A stretch of DNA of 64,000 nt from Impatiens glandulifera. Its lineage: Eukaryota > Streptophyta > Magnoliopsida > Ericales > Balsaminaceae. Position numbers and translations under genes: made by a program. Shown piece after piece: positions 1-11,536 of the stretch. The DNA is taken from assembly GCF_907164915.1 (NCBI RefSeq), contig NC_061862.1, forward strand, positions 135,833,520 to 135,897,519, given 5' to 3'. The notes under the pieces are model-generated. The model was not told where the DNA came from and did not search any database. It saw only the letters and a list, made by a program, of their open reading frames with translations. The number at the start of each line of letters is the position of its first letter. The first letter of the stretch is position 1.

Positions 1-2
1 CT

Positions 3-2268
3 GATCGGTCAAACATATTACAAACTGGCCAACTAGAGAAAGCTGTAACCGGTCAACTCAATGTTAATCAAGCTTCTCAGAAGAAGGTTCCAATAATAGT
101 TATGGGTACTTGAACTACTAATAATCAGACAATTATAACATCCGTCCATAAAGAACCCATTCCGACTCCTACATTTTCACAAGGAATTTTGCATACTATG
201 CGTCCTCCAAATGAATATTCTCTAAAGAGGACTCCTATTGAAGCATTCTCCTCCCCTGCTGAAATAAGAACAGTATGGCAACTTGAAATCAGGGAACCAA
301 TTCCAGAATCAGTGAAAGTCGCCCAACTAGACATATATCCAATCATAGGCAGCAAGCCAAATAAAGGCAAACCAAACAAGGGTCTCGCTCTTCCTCCTCC
401 TGTATCGCCCCTCGACATGTCTCTAGAGGCTCAGGATACTATTAAGCTTATTCTTGAAGAATCTAATACCAATGCCAATGCAAAAATTGATTTGTTTTAC
501 ACATGGGCAAACATAAGGCTTGAAACGAGCTTTAGTGAGGTGTTCCCCGGAGTCGCTAAGGAAAAGAAGTGGTCTGAACTTCTCACTTTGGAAAAGGCAA
601 TATTCTCCATGACCAAGACCAGATCAGTTACTAAAGCCCTGCGAAGGAGCGATTTTGTGGAAGTATATGCGAGAGGGTGAGCGCTGTCTCCATTCCTTAA
701 AGAATGCAAGAAAATTTTTAATCCTTTAGGCGCCACTGCGAAGGCAGATGGGAAAGTTATTAAACATTTGGAGGCCATTATGGATGAATATCTGTCCACC
801 ACTCTGAAATATGTGGATGGCGGACAACGTTAAACTCGGAGGAGACCGGTATCCCTTGCCCTCGAACCGACTTAAATCACGATGACAGGGAGAAATCGCT
901 GGACTTTGTTAAAGAAATTTCGTTTCCTCAAGGCTAGACCAAATCCATAAGAACAGAGTCGATGCTCGAAGAAGAAGAAGAGGTCCGGAAGACAGAACAA
1001 GAGAACCCCATTGATGCCGAAGATGATATGTTGTAGGATTATTAGGAATGAGGATCGTGTGTCAAAGAGAAGTACAGTGGCATGTCAAAACAGAAATGGG
1101 AGTGTATTGAAAAACGCATGGAAATCACCTCTAACTTCGTAAAAGATCTTCAAAATCTAAAAGAGATGAGAACGTGGATGGGCAGGATGAAGCCCACTAT
1201 AATCCACAATTTGTGGGTAACAAGGGTCCTACATTTCCTCATCAGGTTGAGAATCCCGAATTTACCGGTGTTGAAGTCCCTCTTCCAGAACAATCGATCA
1301 CTAAAGAAGAGGTTGAACCTCAGAATCCCAAGATGCCGACCCCTGTTCAATCTAAATTGGGTACGTCTTCTAAATCTAAAGGGGTGTCAAATCATAGTCA
1401 TAAAAACAGGGATGAAAATGATGAAGAATCGGCCCGCCCCGAAATGTCTCTCGAAGTCGGCTCACATCGTGTTCGACCTCTCCGAGTTGTCCCTCTTGGA
1501 TCCCATGTGTCAACTCGTTCCGATTCTGAGGAGGTACTCAAGAAAGACATCAGACAGATTGATTTGGATGTGTTGGCCCCGTGGAAAGATTTAATTCTGA
1601 CTCGACTGGATCAAATGGAGAGAGTGCATGTTACCTCTTCAAATGAACAAAACATGGAACTTATAAGGTTGAGGCAGGAGATGCATGTTACCTCTTCAAA
1701 TGAACAAAACATGGAACTTATAAGGTCGAGGTAGGAGATGCGACAGGAACTAGGCCATATCGCTCCTATGCTTCGGCAATCCCTCACTGTTCAAACGGAG
1801 ACCAAGGCTTCGATTGAAGTTCTCACCTCTCAAGTTATTGAAATGTTTAGATCTCAAAATGTTGTTGATGCTCAAAAATTAAGAGAACAAGAAGAAGCAG
1901 TCCAACGAATTTAGGACGAGGAAAACGCAGTTGCTGAAGCTGCTAAACAAGTTGAAGTTTCTAAAAAGTCTAAAGTTGTTAAACGAAAGAAGACTACGCA
2001 AATTAGGACAGTGGTGGATGATATGACGTTATCCCAATACACCACTCAGGTTACGAGTTCTTGGTCTTAACCTGATGCACCTCAAATAGAAGTCTCATGC
2101 AGTGCTCGGTCAAATCGAAGGTTACGACGAGGTGATGAGAGTACCATTGATGACGTACCTGATCATCAAAGGAATCGTGAGACTAATGTCCTGGGTCAAC
2201 CAAGTCAGGGTTACATAGAAAGATTCGTAAACGGCATGACAAATCCGACATCAAAAGGGAGACGCTAA
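3..2268 (+). pseudogene. Decayed extra (env-like position) ORF of a Sirevirus-like Ty1/copia element, 5' end off-window
   Basis: The frame is open from the window edge to a TAA at 832-834, broken by TGA at 111 and 678. After a frameshifted stretch, another frame runs from about 1174 to TAA 2266-2268, broken by TAG at 1732, TAG at 1912 and TAA at 2068. The first part is moderately hydrophobic with no family motif I recognise. The second is Ser/Pro/Glu-rich, then becomes a Gln/Glu/Leu/Met-rich stretch (about 1580-1920) with coiled-coil character, then a Lys/Arg-rich tail. It lies directly upstream of repeated polypurine tracts and an LTR, which is where Sirevirus-type elements carry their extra, sometimes env-like, ORF. 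I infer that identity from position and coiled-coil composition, not from a conserved domain. An unrelated captured gene is the alternative. It is clearly non-functional. Confidence 0.55.
1627..1740 (+). repeat. Two tandem copies of a 57-bp in-frame unit in the coiled-coil region
   Basis: The unit 1627-1683 is repeated at 1684-1740 with only two differences. One is silent evidence of decay: codon CAG in copy 1 is TAG at 1732-1734 in copy 2. The duplication is 19 codons long and keeps frame, so it arose while the frame was still under selection or by chance in a multiple of three. Confidence 0.9.
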
Positions 2269-2470
2269 ACTCCTCTATTTCATTAGTGTTTTTCCTCTAT
2301 ATTTACGTTTTCATTATGAACATATTTCACTATTTTGATTGAATGTTTAAGTTCCTTTTGACTAACTTCCTTTCACTGTTTCGGTTATTAGACAGGATTA
2401 TCAACTGCTGAAATAATAAAAATAATATTTACATATTGACTAGTTTTGATAATTTTAGGTTAAAACAATC

Positions 2471-2661
2471 AAAAATGGAGAAATTGATAAGAGATAGACA
2501 GCAGGCTTTGATAATTTATTCTAAACGGTCAAAGAAGAAGAAATTGTTAAATTAATCTATCTTAAAAATTGATAAATTAAACTAGCTTAAGAAAATTAGC
2601 CAACAATTACAAAATTACACGGTTTTAAATATTTAAATTAAATAATAAAAAATGGAGAAAT
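2471..2661 (+). other. Repeated polypurine tracts upstream of the LTR
   Basis: Three purine-rich tracts, each followed by TTG(A/T)TAA, occur at 2471-2484, 2531-2543 and 2647-2660. The last sits one base before the LTR start TGTTAAG at 2662 and would prime plus-strand synthesis. Multiple polypurine tracts are a described feature of Sireviruses, which supports that assignment. Confidence 0.6.
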
Positions 2662-4319
2662 TGTTAAGTAAAAATAGGTAATTAATTATTAGCATTAATT
2701 AAATAAGAATTTAACTGAGCTAATATTGTGTAGATTAAAAAAATGGAAAGAAAGATGATGATCGATACTTTCTTAAGTCGGCTCGGTTTTAACACTTCAG
2801 CATTTAAGAAGATCGGTTACTTTAATAATTGGTATTTTAAATACCATTTTATGAAGAAGCATAATTGGCTTTCAGATATATGTCGGTAGTATGCAGAAGA
2901 AACGTAACCGGTATTATAGAAGTCGGTTTTCTGAAGAAACATAATCGGTATTATAGAACTAGGTTTTCTGAAGAAACGTAACTGGTATTATAGAAGTCAG
3001 TTTTCTGAAGAAACATAACTGGTATTATAGAAGTCGGTTTTCTAAAGAAACGTAACTAGTATTATAGAAATCACTTTTATGAAGAAACGTAACCGGTATT
3101 TTACGAATTCGGTTTTATGAATAAGCATAACGGGTAGCTTGCCTATCGGTTTTCTAAGACGCGTAACCGGTAGCTTTCATATCAGTTTTCTAAGACGCGT
3201 AACCGGTATTTTCAAATCAGTTTTCTATCTAAGCGTAGCCGGCATTTTGCAAATCGGTTTTTTACTTAAGCGAAGCCGGTAGTCTGCATCTTAGCATTTG
3301 ATAAATCGGTTCTCTTAGTAGAAGCGCATCCGGTATTATCCTTACTGCTTCTCAAAATGCAAACACATTTTCGTTAGTTGTAGATATCACCTTAATGCTA
3401 CATTAGTATGTTATTTCCATTTTAGTGCAAGTCTGAGGAAGACTTCTTGGTAACAGTTGTCTACCAACACAGTCCAGATTATCAAAAGCACCAAAAGACA
3501 AATTATTCATGTTGCACGTTCCTAGGAAATCATAATCCAATTAATGTCCTCTTGGATTATTATGATCAAAGTACAGACAAGATCAAAGGATATCACATCC
3601 AATGTACTACTCTGAACCTAAATCAATCAAGATCAAGAAAGTTGTTTTATGAAGAAAATATATCCATTGAAGAAGTAAAATATGTCCGTTGACATTTGCT
3701 TATTTAAGAGAACAAAGGACAATTGACTAAACATGACTTTTTGGCTTACGGAGTTCTTGATCAATCTACACACTAATCTTATGCAATCACAACTGATCAA
3801 CTCTCTCAAGCTCCAAAAGTTTAATCAGTATTCAAGTGTGAGTATTCAAGTGTGTTAGAATCTCAAAACTGTATTACAATACTACATATTCTGTGTGAGT
3901 TTATTAGCATTGTAAGTTGATAGAATCTGTTTCGATTCAACAGAGAGTGTGTGTTAGGAGTTCGGAAACAGACAACGTCTAAGTCTTGGTTGTCCGACGG
4001 GGCTGTATACGAGTGTTGTATTCAATCAAATCTTCTAGTGGATATCCTTCTCATAGTTTGAGAAGAAGAGGTGATGTAGGAGTTTTACTCCGAACATCCA
4101 AAAACCTTGTGTTGTCTCTTTTCTTCCTTATTATACTCTAAACCGATTAATTTTTGCTTCAAATTAAAACAAACAATTCTGCACTTGAACTCGGTTCAAG
4201 AGTTTGTGTAGATTAGAAATCGATAATCAACCTTTAACAGGGTTATTATCAACCGAAAAGTGTGTAAGCGTTCAACAATAATCGGACCCTAGTCCCTATT
4301 GACGATCCCAATCTTAACA
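2662..4319 (+). repeat. 3' LTR of the Sirevirus-like element (1,658 bp)
   Basis: The left end TGTTAAG (2662) and right end CTTAACA (ending 4319) form a perfect 7-bp inverted terminal pair of TG...CA type, and the left end follows a polypurine tract. The U3 part is filled with 37-bp repeats. From about 3880 to 4200 the sequence matches, with divergence, the same part of the LTR ending at 22,982. Shared landmarks include an ATTGTAAGTT motif, a TCTCCGAACATCCA-type string and a TCTAGTG(G/A)A string. A small open frame at 3447-3692 has no recognisable domain and is not called. The upstream LTR lies outside the window, so the target duplication cannot be tested. Confidence 0.65.
2896..3330 (+). repeat. 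37-bp tandem repeats in the LTR U3, about 12 copies
   Basis: The motif GAAGAAACGTAAC recurs at 2896, 2933, 2970, 3007, 3044 and 3081, exactly 37 bp apart. More degenerate copies continue to about 3330. Each unit contains ACCGGT-type short palindromes and a GTCGGTTTTCT block. Repeated short palindromes in U3 are known from Sirevirus LTRs. Confidence 0.85.
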
Positions 4320-5804
4320 CTTTCTTATTCATCTTCATCTATGCGAGTTTACACACAAAATATTATTCTAAATAAAATTGAATGATGACTATTTAAAAAA
4401 TCACTAAGCTAAAATCAACTTTTTAGTTGGTTAGAGTTAAATCGTACGATTAACCAATTCACTATTAAAATTAAATAAAATACATATAAGTTAATTATAT
4501 TTTATAAAATGTTTTATATTCAGTTATAGTATATAACACAATTCAAATAGTAAAATCACTATATTTAAATAGCCAAGGTAATATTTTCAAGAAAATTAAA
4601 AAAATATATTATAAGCTCTTTTACCATTAATGTATTTATTTAATTTTTCAGTACATTTTTTTTTAAAGAAAGTTAATATTATCTTTAATAATAATCTCTA
4701 TTTTAACTTAAAACATTTTGAATAAAAAATGAATTCATTATTTTTGGATGATTAGACTTGACTCTTCTCAATTAAACTATCCTAATAATTATCAATTTAT
4801 AATGAACTTTGTGGTATCTTATTTATATAGTTTTTTTTATATGAATTATAATTTTATTTATTATATTGATTAAAAATCTCAATTATACACACAAAAAATC
4901 TAAATTTTGTTTAATTATTTTTATACCAAATAATTTTAAATACAATACAATATGATATAATGTGCACTAATTTGCAACATTATTTTTGCAATAATATCAA
5001 TTTACACTTCAACTAAAATAGTTAAACTAAACTTAATAAATTTTACAAATATATGGCAACGACAATAACCAACATTTTATAAACATTGTGTATAGAGTTG
5101 CACATATTTTTTCCAAGCACTTTTTGCATTCTTTATTCTTAATTCTAAAAAATAAACTGATGAATAAGTTGTATATTAAATTTATTCTTAGTTATTCATT
5201 TTCATTTTTATTACCTTAAGTAATACAGCATAAACATAAGTTGCTACAAAGATTGGAATACATATTTTTTGGAATTTGTAGACTTTATAAAGTGTTTGTA
5301 ACTGATCAACTTACATTATAATATATTTTGCTTAAAAAGTTGCACAAATTATAATATCTATGCTTAAAGATATGCAACACAATTATACAAATTTTATTAT
5401 ACCAAAACATAAGAATAATGGTTATGAAAAATCATAATTTATTTAAATAATAAACATTTTTTTAAAAAAAAAATTATATGGTCGAATTGTTAAATTGGGA
5501 CTATTTATTAGGAACCAAATGTGATTTCAGAAAAAAAAAAATTAAACTTCACAATTTGGAGCTCCTTATTTTAAGTTATACAAAACAATGTTTCTTTTAA
5601 CAATTTCAAAAACATTGTTAACTCATTATCTTCGTGACATTTGTAAATAAATAAAATAAAAATGTTACTAATTTAACTACTAAATTTCAGCGAACTAAAT
5701 GTTTTGACTACCAAATTTCAAAGAATCGGTAGTCAAAACCTTTGATTCGTTATAATTCAATATTAAAATTAGTTATATTGATCTTTAAGTTGCATTTTTA
5801 TCCA
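4320..5804. other. AT-rich spacer
   Basis: No coding frame, RNA gene or repeat boundary was recognised. The stretch is strongly AT-rich with homopolymer runs. Confidence 0.6.
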
Positions 5805-7003
5805 TAACACCAAAGGTATTTTGGACTATGTGCACAAAGATGTTTGGGGACATGTCAAGATCTCATCTTTTGGAGGAGACATTATTTTGTTACTTTTGTT
5901 GATGATTTTTCTAGAAAAAATATAGGTGTTTACTATAAATAACAAAGATGAAGTATTTGAAATTTTTCTTAAATGGAAAACTCAAGTTGAAAAATAGACA
6001 GGAAGAAAGATCAAAATTCTCTGATCTGATAACTGTGGAGAATATAAAAATATGTCAAGAGTGTGACATAGTTCAACACTTCACAGTCAAAAAAATACCA
6101 CATCAAAATGGAGTATCAGAACGTATGAACATGACATTGATGGAGAAAGTTCATTGCATGTTGTATAATGCTAAATTAGACATGAAATTTTGGGTAGAAG
6201 TTGAGACATATGCTCACCATTTGGTAAATTGTTTACCATCATCTACACTTGGTGGCAAGACTCCATTAGAGGTATGGTCTGAAAAAATTGTAACTGATTA
6301 TGATTATTTGCATAATTTTGGTTCTACGGCATATTATTATACGACATATTATCATGTAGTTGAATTAAAGTTAGAACCACAAGCAAGAAGATTCTCTTTA
6401 TAGGATTTCATACTAGAGTTAAAAGATACAGCCTCTAATGTTTGGATACAAAGAAATCATTATCAATAGAGATGTTACTTTTGACGAAACTTCAATGTTG
6501 AATAAGGTAACACCAAACAAGAATGATTGTACTCTGCAGCAGGTGAAGTTTGAGTAGATAAAGATAATTTTAACTACAAATGACTCTCCGACAATATACG
6601 AAGAGTTAGATGTGGAAGAAGTTCCTACCCAAGAACATTCACAATAACGTGAATCAATTATTGTGAACATACTTTGACGAGTTATTCAAAAACCAGCTCG
6701 GTTTGTTGACATGAAGGTCTATGCACTTCAAAAATTTCTAAATGACTTGGGAATTTGTCAGGAACACATGGTAGTATATTTGACAGTCAAAGTGCTATTC
6801 ACTTATTAAGAAATTGGGTATTTTATGTAAGAACGAAGCATATTGACGATCGCTATCACTTCGTGCAAGAAATTCTTAAAGAAGAGGTAGTACTTCTCCA
6901 TAAAATTTGTACTATAGAGAATCCAAAAGATATGTTGACTAAGGTTGTGACAAATGCCAAATTTAAATATTGTTTAGACTTGGTAAATATCTTACGCGTT
7001 TAA
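5805..7003 (+). pseudogene. Ty1/copia pol remnant: integrase core then RNase H, reverse transcriptase deleted
   Basis: From about 5825 the translation shows the start of a copia integrase core (a D-VWG motif, then VDDFSRK in another frame). The frame 5948-6403 carries the NGVSERMN segment, equivalent to the NGVAERKN integrase signature, and the KTPLEVW motif downstream of it. At 6755-7003 comes the end of RNase H, with DSQSAIHL, TKHIDDRYHF and the ENPKDMLTK motif. The reverse transcriptase between them is missing and there are several stops and frameshifts. It is an old, internally deleted copy. RTKHID..YHF and the short tail are typical of copia polyproteins. Confidence 0.85.
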
Positions 7004-7559
7004 GTTGGCGCTGAAGAATGTCAAATTGGAAGCACTCGATAACTATTTTTTAATAACTATTTTTTAATGATGAAGATTTGTATTTAATATTATACCAATT
7101 TGGAGATTTGCTGACTTTTTGGCACAATTAGAATCCCACATCGAAAGATGATGGGAGTGTGGATAGTTTCTTAATCTATAAAAGAAAATCTCATCCCTTT
7201 GATTTTATGCACCCAATATTTATATCTTATGTGAATAGGTGCGGAAGGTGGTATTGTGGAAAAAGGAAATATTTTTTTATTGAATGTAACATGTCAAGAG
7301 ATTTATGTATGACCGGTTGGTAAGTGGATACATTTATAACCTTTATAAACTGAGCTATACCCAAGAAAGATACGTCGGGTGGACCGAAAATCCATCTTTT
7401 GTTGGTTGTAGAGTCTTATGAGAGAGTAATATGCACACTCAAAAGTCTTTAATTAAATATAGACATGCACACACCAAAATAATATTTATACGGAGAGTGA
7501 TGATCTAGAGAAGATGATGGTTGTTGGTTAATAAGATATATTGTGCTGAAAGACACATC
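7004..7559 (+). repeat. Probable 3' LTR region of the preceding copia remnant
   Basis: A polypurine-like CAATTTGGAGAT at about 7101 precedes a TG start near 7113. A TATAAAA box at 7177-7183 would be the LTR promoter. The right boundary is unclear and there is no second LTR to compare, so the extent is approximate. Confidence 0.4.
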
Positions 7560-9241
7560 ATCCTAATATTGAGGAGGTACCGATGCATATTTTCTTAAGT
7601 GAGGTTGATCTTAGTGATATGCCGTAATTTTTGTTTAGCAACTCTATTTTGCTCCCTCGTATATGGACATGAGAGTCGATGTTATATACCATGAAGTTCT
7701 ATAAATGATCCAAGATTATGATATTCTCCACCCCAATTAGTTTGAATTATTTTTATACTTTGGTTGAATTGTTTTTCAACAAGTGCCTTAAATTTCACAA
7801 ATATAGATAACACATCCAATTTCTTTTGAAGTGGGTATAATTACTTATACCGACTATAATTGTCAACAAAAATGTCCATATAATAAAAACTATATCTAGA
7901 GAAAAAGAGAGTCAATCCCCACATATCATAATGAATTAAATCAAGTGGAGCAAGAGTTTTGATACATAATTTGGAAAATGTTATTTATGAGTTTTTCCAA
8001 TCTGACATGCTTCACAAACATTAAAGTTCTTCTTTTCTAATATAGGTAAATAAAAATGAGAAATAATATAAGATGTGGTGAAAGCACATGGGTGTCCAAA
8101 ACGATGATGCTAAGTAGACGCTGAAGCTCAGAGGTCGTAAGAGAATGTTTATGGATGGTTGATGGAGAAATGTAGTAAAACTCGGTTTTAAGTCTTACTC
8201 GAAAAACTTTCATTTTCGTAGAACGATCCTTTACCAAATAGTAAAAATGATGAAATTCAAAAAAATACATTATTATGAGTGGTAAATCGAGCAACACTCA
8301 TCAAACTCTTGATAATTTGTAGAACATGCAACATATTTCGTAGATATAAAGTTTGATTTCTACTATTAATAATAGAATTGTCAATCTGAGATATGGATAA
8401 AAGGTTACCGTTATCAACTGAAATTCGTTCAGTACTTTGATATGCCGAGTGAGTGTGGAGATTCTCTAAGTCAGCCGTAATATGATTAGTACCATCTGAG
8501 TTGGGATACAACGCAAGATCTGAGATCATTAATGGGTTGAACATCATAACTACTGGAGGAACCAAATGTTGAAATTTATGGTCAAACCTACACTGACAAG
8601 TATTGACAAGATGTCCAATATCATTACAAAGTTGACATTGATGGTGAGACCAACAATTATCCAATGTATGTCCAATTTGATCACAATTGGTACATTTCAG
8701 ACGTTAATTTACCACAATTATTATTTCTGCGGTGGTTCCCATCACGAGAAAAAAAAAATTCTAGATTTCTAAGTCTGTAGATGTAGTCACAACTGAACCA
8801 AACAAGCTCTAAATTATGTTGCGAATATTCTTTCAAGTGTAGATCAAATACGCAAAGAGGTCTTACATGCGTCACCAACAACTTGAGCAAAAATTGAATC
8901 TGATAAGGTAAAGAGGAGTTAACTTATGATTCACTAATCTTTCTCCTCTCATGCTTCAAACTCTAGATTTACGACGATGGTGGGCTTCCCTTTGTCATCG
9001 TCAATAACAACTTTATCGTCATGTACTGAAGTCATCATTGCACAAGGGTGGGTGTGATTCAGTAACAAATCAGAAATGGCGTTTGCCTTTAAGAACCAGT
9101 ATAACTTGATTTTTCTAGATTACAAAGTTGTAATGATCAAGTTTAACGGAGATTGATTGAAGAAAGTTAGGAACTAACTAATTTTTATTTGATTCAGCCA
9201 TAAAATCCAAAAAGAAGGGAGTAGAAGACGCTATGATACCA
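7560..9241 (-). pseudogene. Decayed Ty1/copia gag-protease-integrase remnant on the minus strand
   Basis: Read on the minus strand from 9241, a primer-binding-site-like TTGGTATCATAGC is followed by a gag start with many in-frame stops. Next come a zinc knuckle (CQLCNDIGHLVNTC, near 8640), the protease-region NSDGTNHI motif, the LYLRNMLHV motif (8257-8664), a pre-integrase HxxxH..CxxC segment around 8000-8110, and integrase fragments down to about 7560. Everything after the integrase core is absent. Stops are often where Trp or Gln codons would be expected. It abuts the plus-strand remnant head to head. Both keep integrase sequence, so they are two copies or one rearranged insertion. Confidence 0.8.
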
Positions 9242-9329
9242 ATTGAAAGATAAAATATATTAAAAAAAATAAAACAATAATATATTTAGCCGTAAATAAT
9301 TTTAGTTAAAGTAGTGTGTGTCATCGCTT

Positions 9330-9906
9330 CAACTGGCCTATGGGGTGTTAAAAACCCCATACGTTGTTGCTAGTGTCTGTGTCCCTTAATCGATCACATT
9401 AAGCAAAAAGCGATGGGAGCGATGAAACCTGTGAATGTAAAAGATTCTAAGAAAAATTCTAATGATTCATTGGTTGGGATGGTAGAAGAAATTGAGAACC
9501 AATTCATCTATTCTGAGAAGTCATGAGTTAACCCTAGAACTGAAATAAAGAATATTTGCCTGCTTTCCATTTTCATTTTGAATTATTTTCAAAGGAAAAG
9601 ATTATTCTCTTTACCAAACATATGCGGATGGCCGCCGGGTGCTACATCATAGGCACATTGGGAACGACCCATAATATGTGGAAGTATCGATATAATTTCA
9701 TAGAGTCATTTGGTTTGAATGCTACATGAAGAACATAAGCCAGATGACGGAACGGGAAGACCTACGACCCAATGAAATTTGATTATAATTCAATTTGTGG
9801 CGATCATAAGTAGAAAGTTCATACCATGAATGGGAAAAAAATTCTAAGGTATCCAAAAAAAATTTGGATCTATGTCCAGCGGATCACGGCAATCAAAAAA
9901 GTTGTT
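9330..9906. other. Probable plastid-derived DNA, group II intron-like part
   Basis: This block directly precedes recognisable plastid gene scraps and is less AT-rich than its surroundings. Around 9725-9770 it has an AAGCCAGATGACGGAACGG string resembling the end of a plastid group II intron. I cannot assign the source gene. The call rests mainly on adjacency. Confidence 0.4.
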
Positions 9907-9990
9907 TTAGAAGATTTCACAAAACCATTATCACTTAGTTTTCGACTTTTCGGGAATATATTAGCCGATGAATTAGTACTTGTTCTTGTT
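9907..9990 (+). pseudogene. atpI: Plastid atpI fragment (NUPT)
   Basis: The translation contains [17 protein letters not shown] followed by ILADELV, the strongly conserved region of subunit a of plastid ATP synthase (CF0). Homology stops abruptly at a TAG at 9991. With only about 28 codons and no promoter, this is a fragment of plastid DNA inserted in the nucleus. The gene in plastids makes the proton-channel subunit of thylakoid ATP synthase. Confidence 0.8.
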
Positions 9991-10224
9991 TAGAAAGCAT
10001 TCTCCTGATTATACCGGAAGTAGTCCCTTTTTTATCCGTGATCTGTAACCTTATGTTTCTAAAAGCATGAAGTCACCCTTTTCTTGTTCAACTTTCTCTT
10101 TTTAAGGGGTTGCTGAATCTTTCTCTTGGAATAGGAAAAAGTGGAAGAAAATGGATTGATACGTAAACTAGAATGAATGATTGATCTGCGGATGGACGAA
10201 CGTTGCTGAATGACTAAGGTAGCG

Positions 10225-10432
10225 TCTTAGAAGAGACCCGTCTATTCTAAAGATCATATATTAATCTATTATAACTATTTGATACTCCCTTTTTGCGAAT
10301 CACTCCGATCATGCGAGCGATCCATAACGATGAAAGTTTCTCTTTTGCCTACCTCTATCCCGATGAGCCGAAATCAAATCTCTTATTTTCTGTTGAATAA
10401 TAGTTCGACTAAGTCTTGAATGATTAGGAGGC
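10225..10432 (-). pseudogene. rpl20: Plastid rpl20 fragment (NUPT)
   Basis: On the minus strand from about 10,425 the translation gives [18 protein letters not shown], matching the conserved core of plastid ribosomal protein L20 with substitutions. A frameshift follows near 10,320, after which more L20-like residues appear in another frame. It lies in opposite orientation to the atpI and psbF pieces, and those genes are not adjacent in plastids, so the insert is a mosaic. Confidence 0.7.
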
Positions 10433-10460
10433 CCCCTATTTATTAGTAAGTTTAGATCGA

Positions 10461-10517
10461 ACTTTTCCCATTTTTACAGTGTGATAGTTGGTTGTTCACG
10501 GATTAGCTGTACCTACC
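10461..10517 (+). pseudogene. psbF: Plastid psbF fragment (NUPT)
   Basis: The frame reads PIFTV, two stops (TGA, TAG), then VHGLAVPT. This matches the middle of cytochrome b559 beta subunit (photosystem II), with the stops exactly where an Arg and a Trp codon are expected; both are single transitions. Homology ends at about 10,517. It is too short and broken to be functional. Confidence 0.8.
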
Positions 10518-10607
10518 CCTTTTGGGGTAACCCGCTCTCCAATCCGAGTGGTTAATAATGCAGGTAAGTACGACCGGTTTTGGGTTATGCATATTGTAAG
10601 TACCATG

Positions 10608-10612
10608 GTTAT
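10608..10612. repeat. Target site duplication GTTAT (left)
   Basis: GTTAT at 10,608-10,612 is repeated exactly at 17,085-17,089, flanking the gypsy element. A 5-bp duplication is normal for LTR retrotransposon integrase. Confidence 0.9.
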
Positions 10613-11536
10613 TGTAACGAATGGTCTGTCTAACGCGGAAAAACACACCAAAATTCACAACTTTGGATAACCCTTGTCCGGCTCAGGTCCTCCTCGCAAG
10701 CACCTGATCAGCCAACTCTCTACTTAAGATTTTCGCCTAAGTAAACAAACTTCCCAGCAAAGATATATTTCCCCAAGAACGAACAGAATATAAAGAAGAT
10801 AGAAAACAGCAAAGACAACACAATATTACGGCCGAAGCCAACCTTGGATCTTATTATTGATTCACACACAACCAATGAAAATACAAGGAACCCACGGGTA
10901 GGCACAATCCCTAGGCACAAGAGTCTCTCTCTAGTTCTTGAATAACTTGATTGATATCTTGATGGAATCCCTTAGGGTCGCCTCCTCTAGAGATATAAAT
11001 AGGATAGAAAACGTGTACAACCAACTTTGCCTAAGTCTACGCTGAATAATTCATCTAAGACTTAGTCTACCGAAAATATAGGGACTTTGACCGGGCCTTC
11101 TCGAAATACTCGGTCTCGGCCAAGACTTCTTCCATCTTTGACTTAACGCTGCGCCTTTCTTCGGTCGCCCAGTGGATCGGGACATTATCGTTCCAAAACT
11201 GGCCCAAGGCCCAATCCCTGGTCGAGGCCTGACCCATGCACAATGATCTGGCCCATGTTGAAACGCTTCGGTCCTCGGTCTTCTCTTTCCCCTCGGTTAG
11301 ATGCGTCGGCCAGACTACCTTCTCTCGGTCCCTGCTTCAGCCAGGCTACCTTCTCTCGGTCGCCTGCTCCTTCCTGCACACTTTTCCGCACCTATGCCAA
11401 GGCCCCCACACGCGTGCCTTGGTATCTCCGGTCTAGTGCCCGAGCTCCACACTTGGCTCTTTTCTGGGCACCTCCTCTCGGTCCTGGCCTGCACTCAAGT
11501 TGGCCAAGCCGAGAGTCAGCAACTAGGGTTGTGACA
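10613..11536 (-). repeat. 3' LTR of the gypsy element (924 bp)
   Basis: On the minus strand it begins TGTCACAACC and ends CGTTACA, so it is a TG...CA LTR. It is nearly identical to 16,162-17,084. A minus-strand TATTTATATC box occurs in the middle, at the position matching 16,541-16,550 of the other LTR. Confidence 0.93.

Noticed and set aside
1082..1594. 170-residue plus-strand frame
   Set aside because: From about 1170 the neighbouring frame has the coding-like composition and extends further; this frame is mostly its shadow, though its first 30 codons may be the true frame before a frameshift.
10488..10670. 60-residue open frame
   Set aside because: It starts in the psbF plastid scrap and runs across unrelated sequence into the gypsy LTR.
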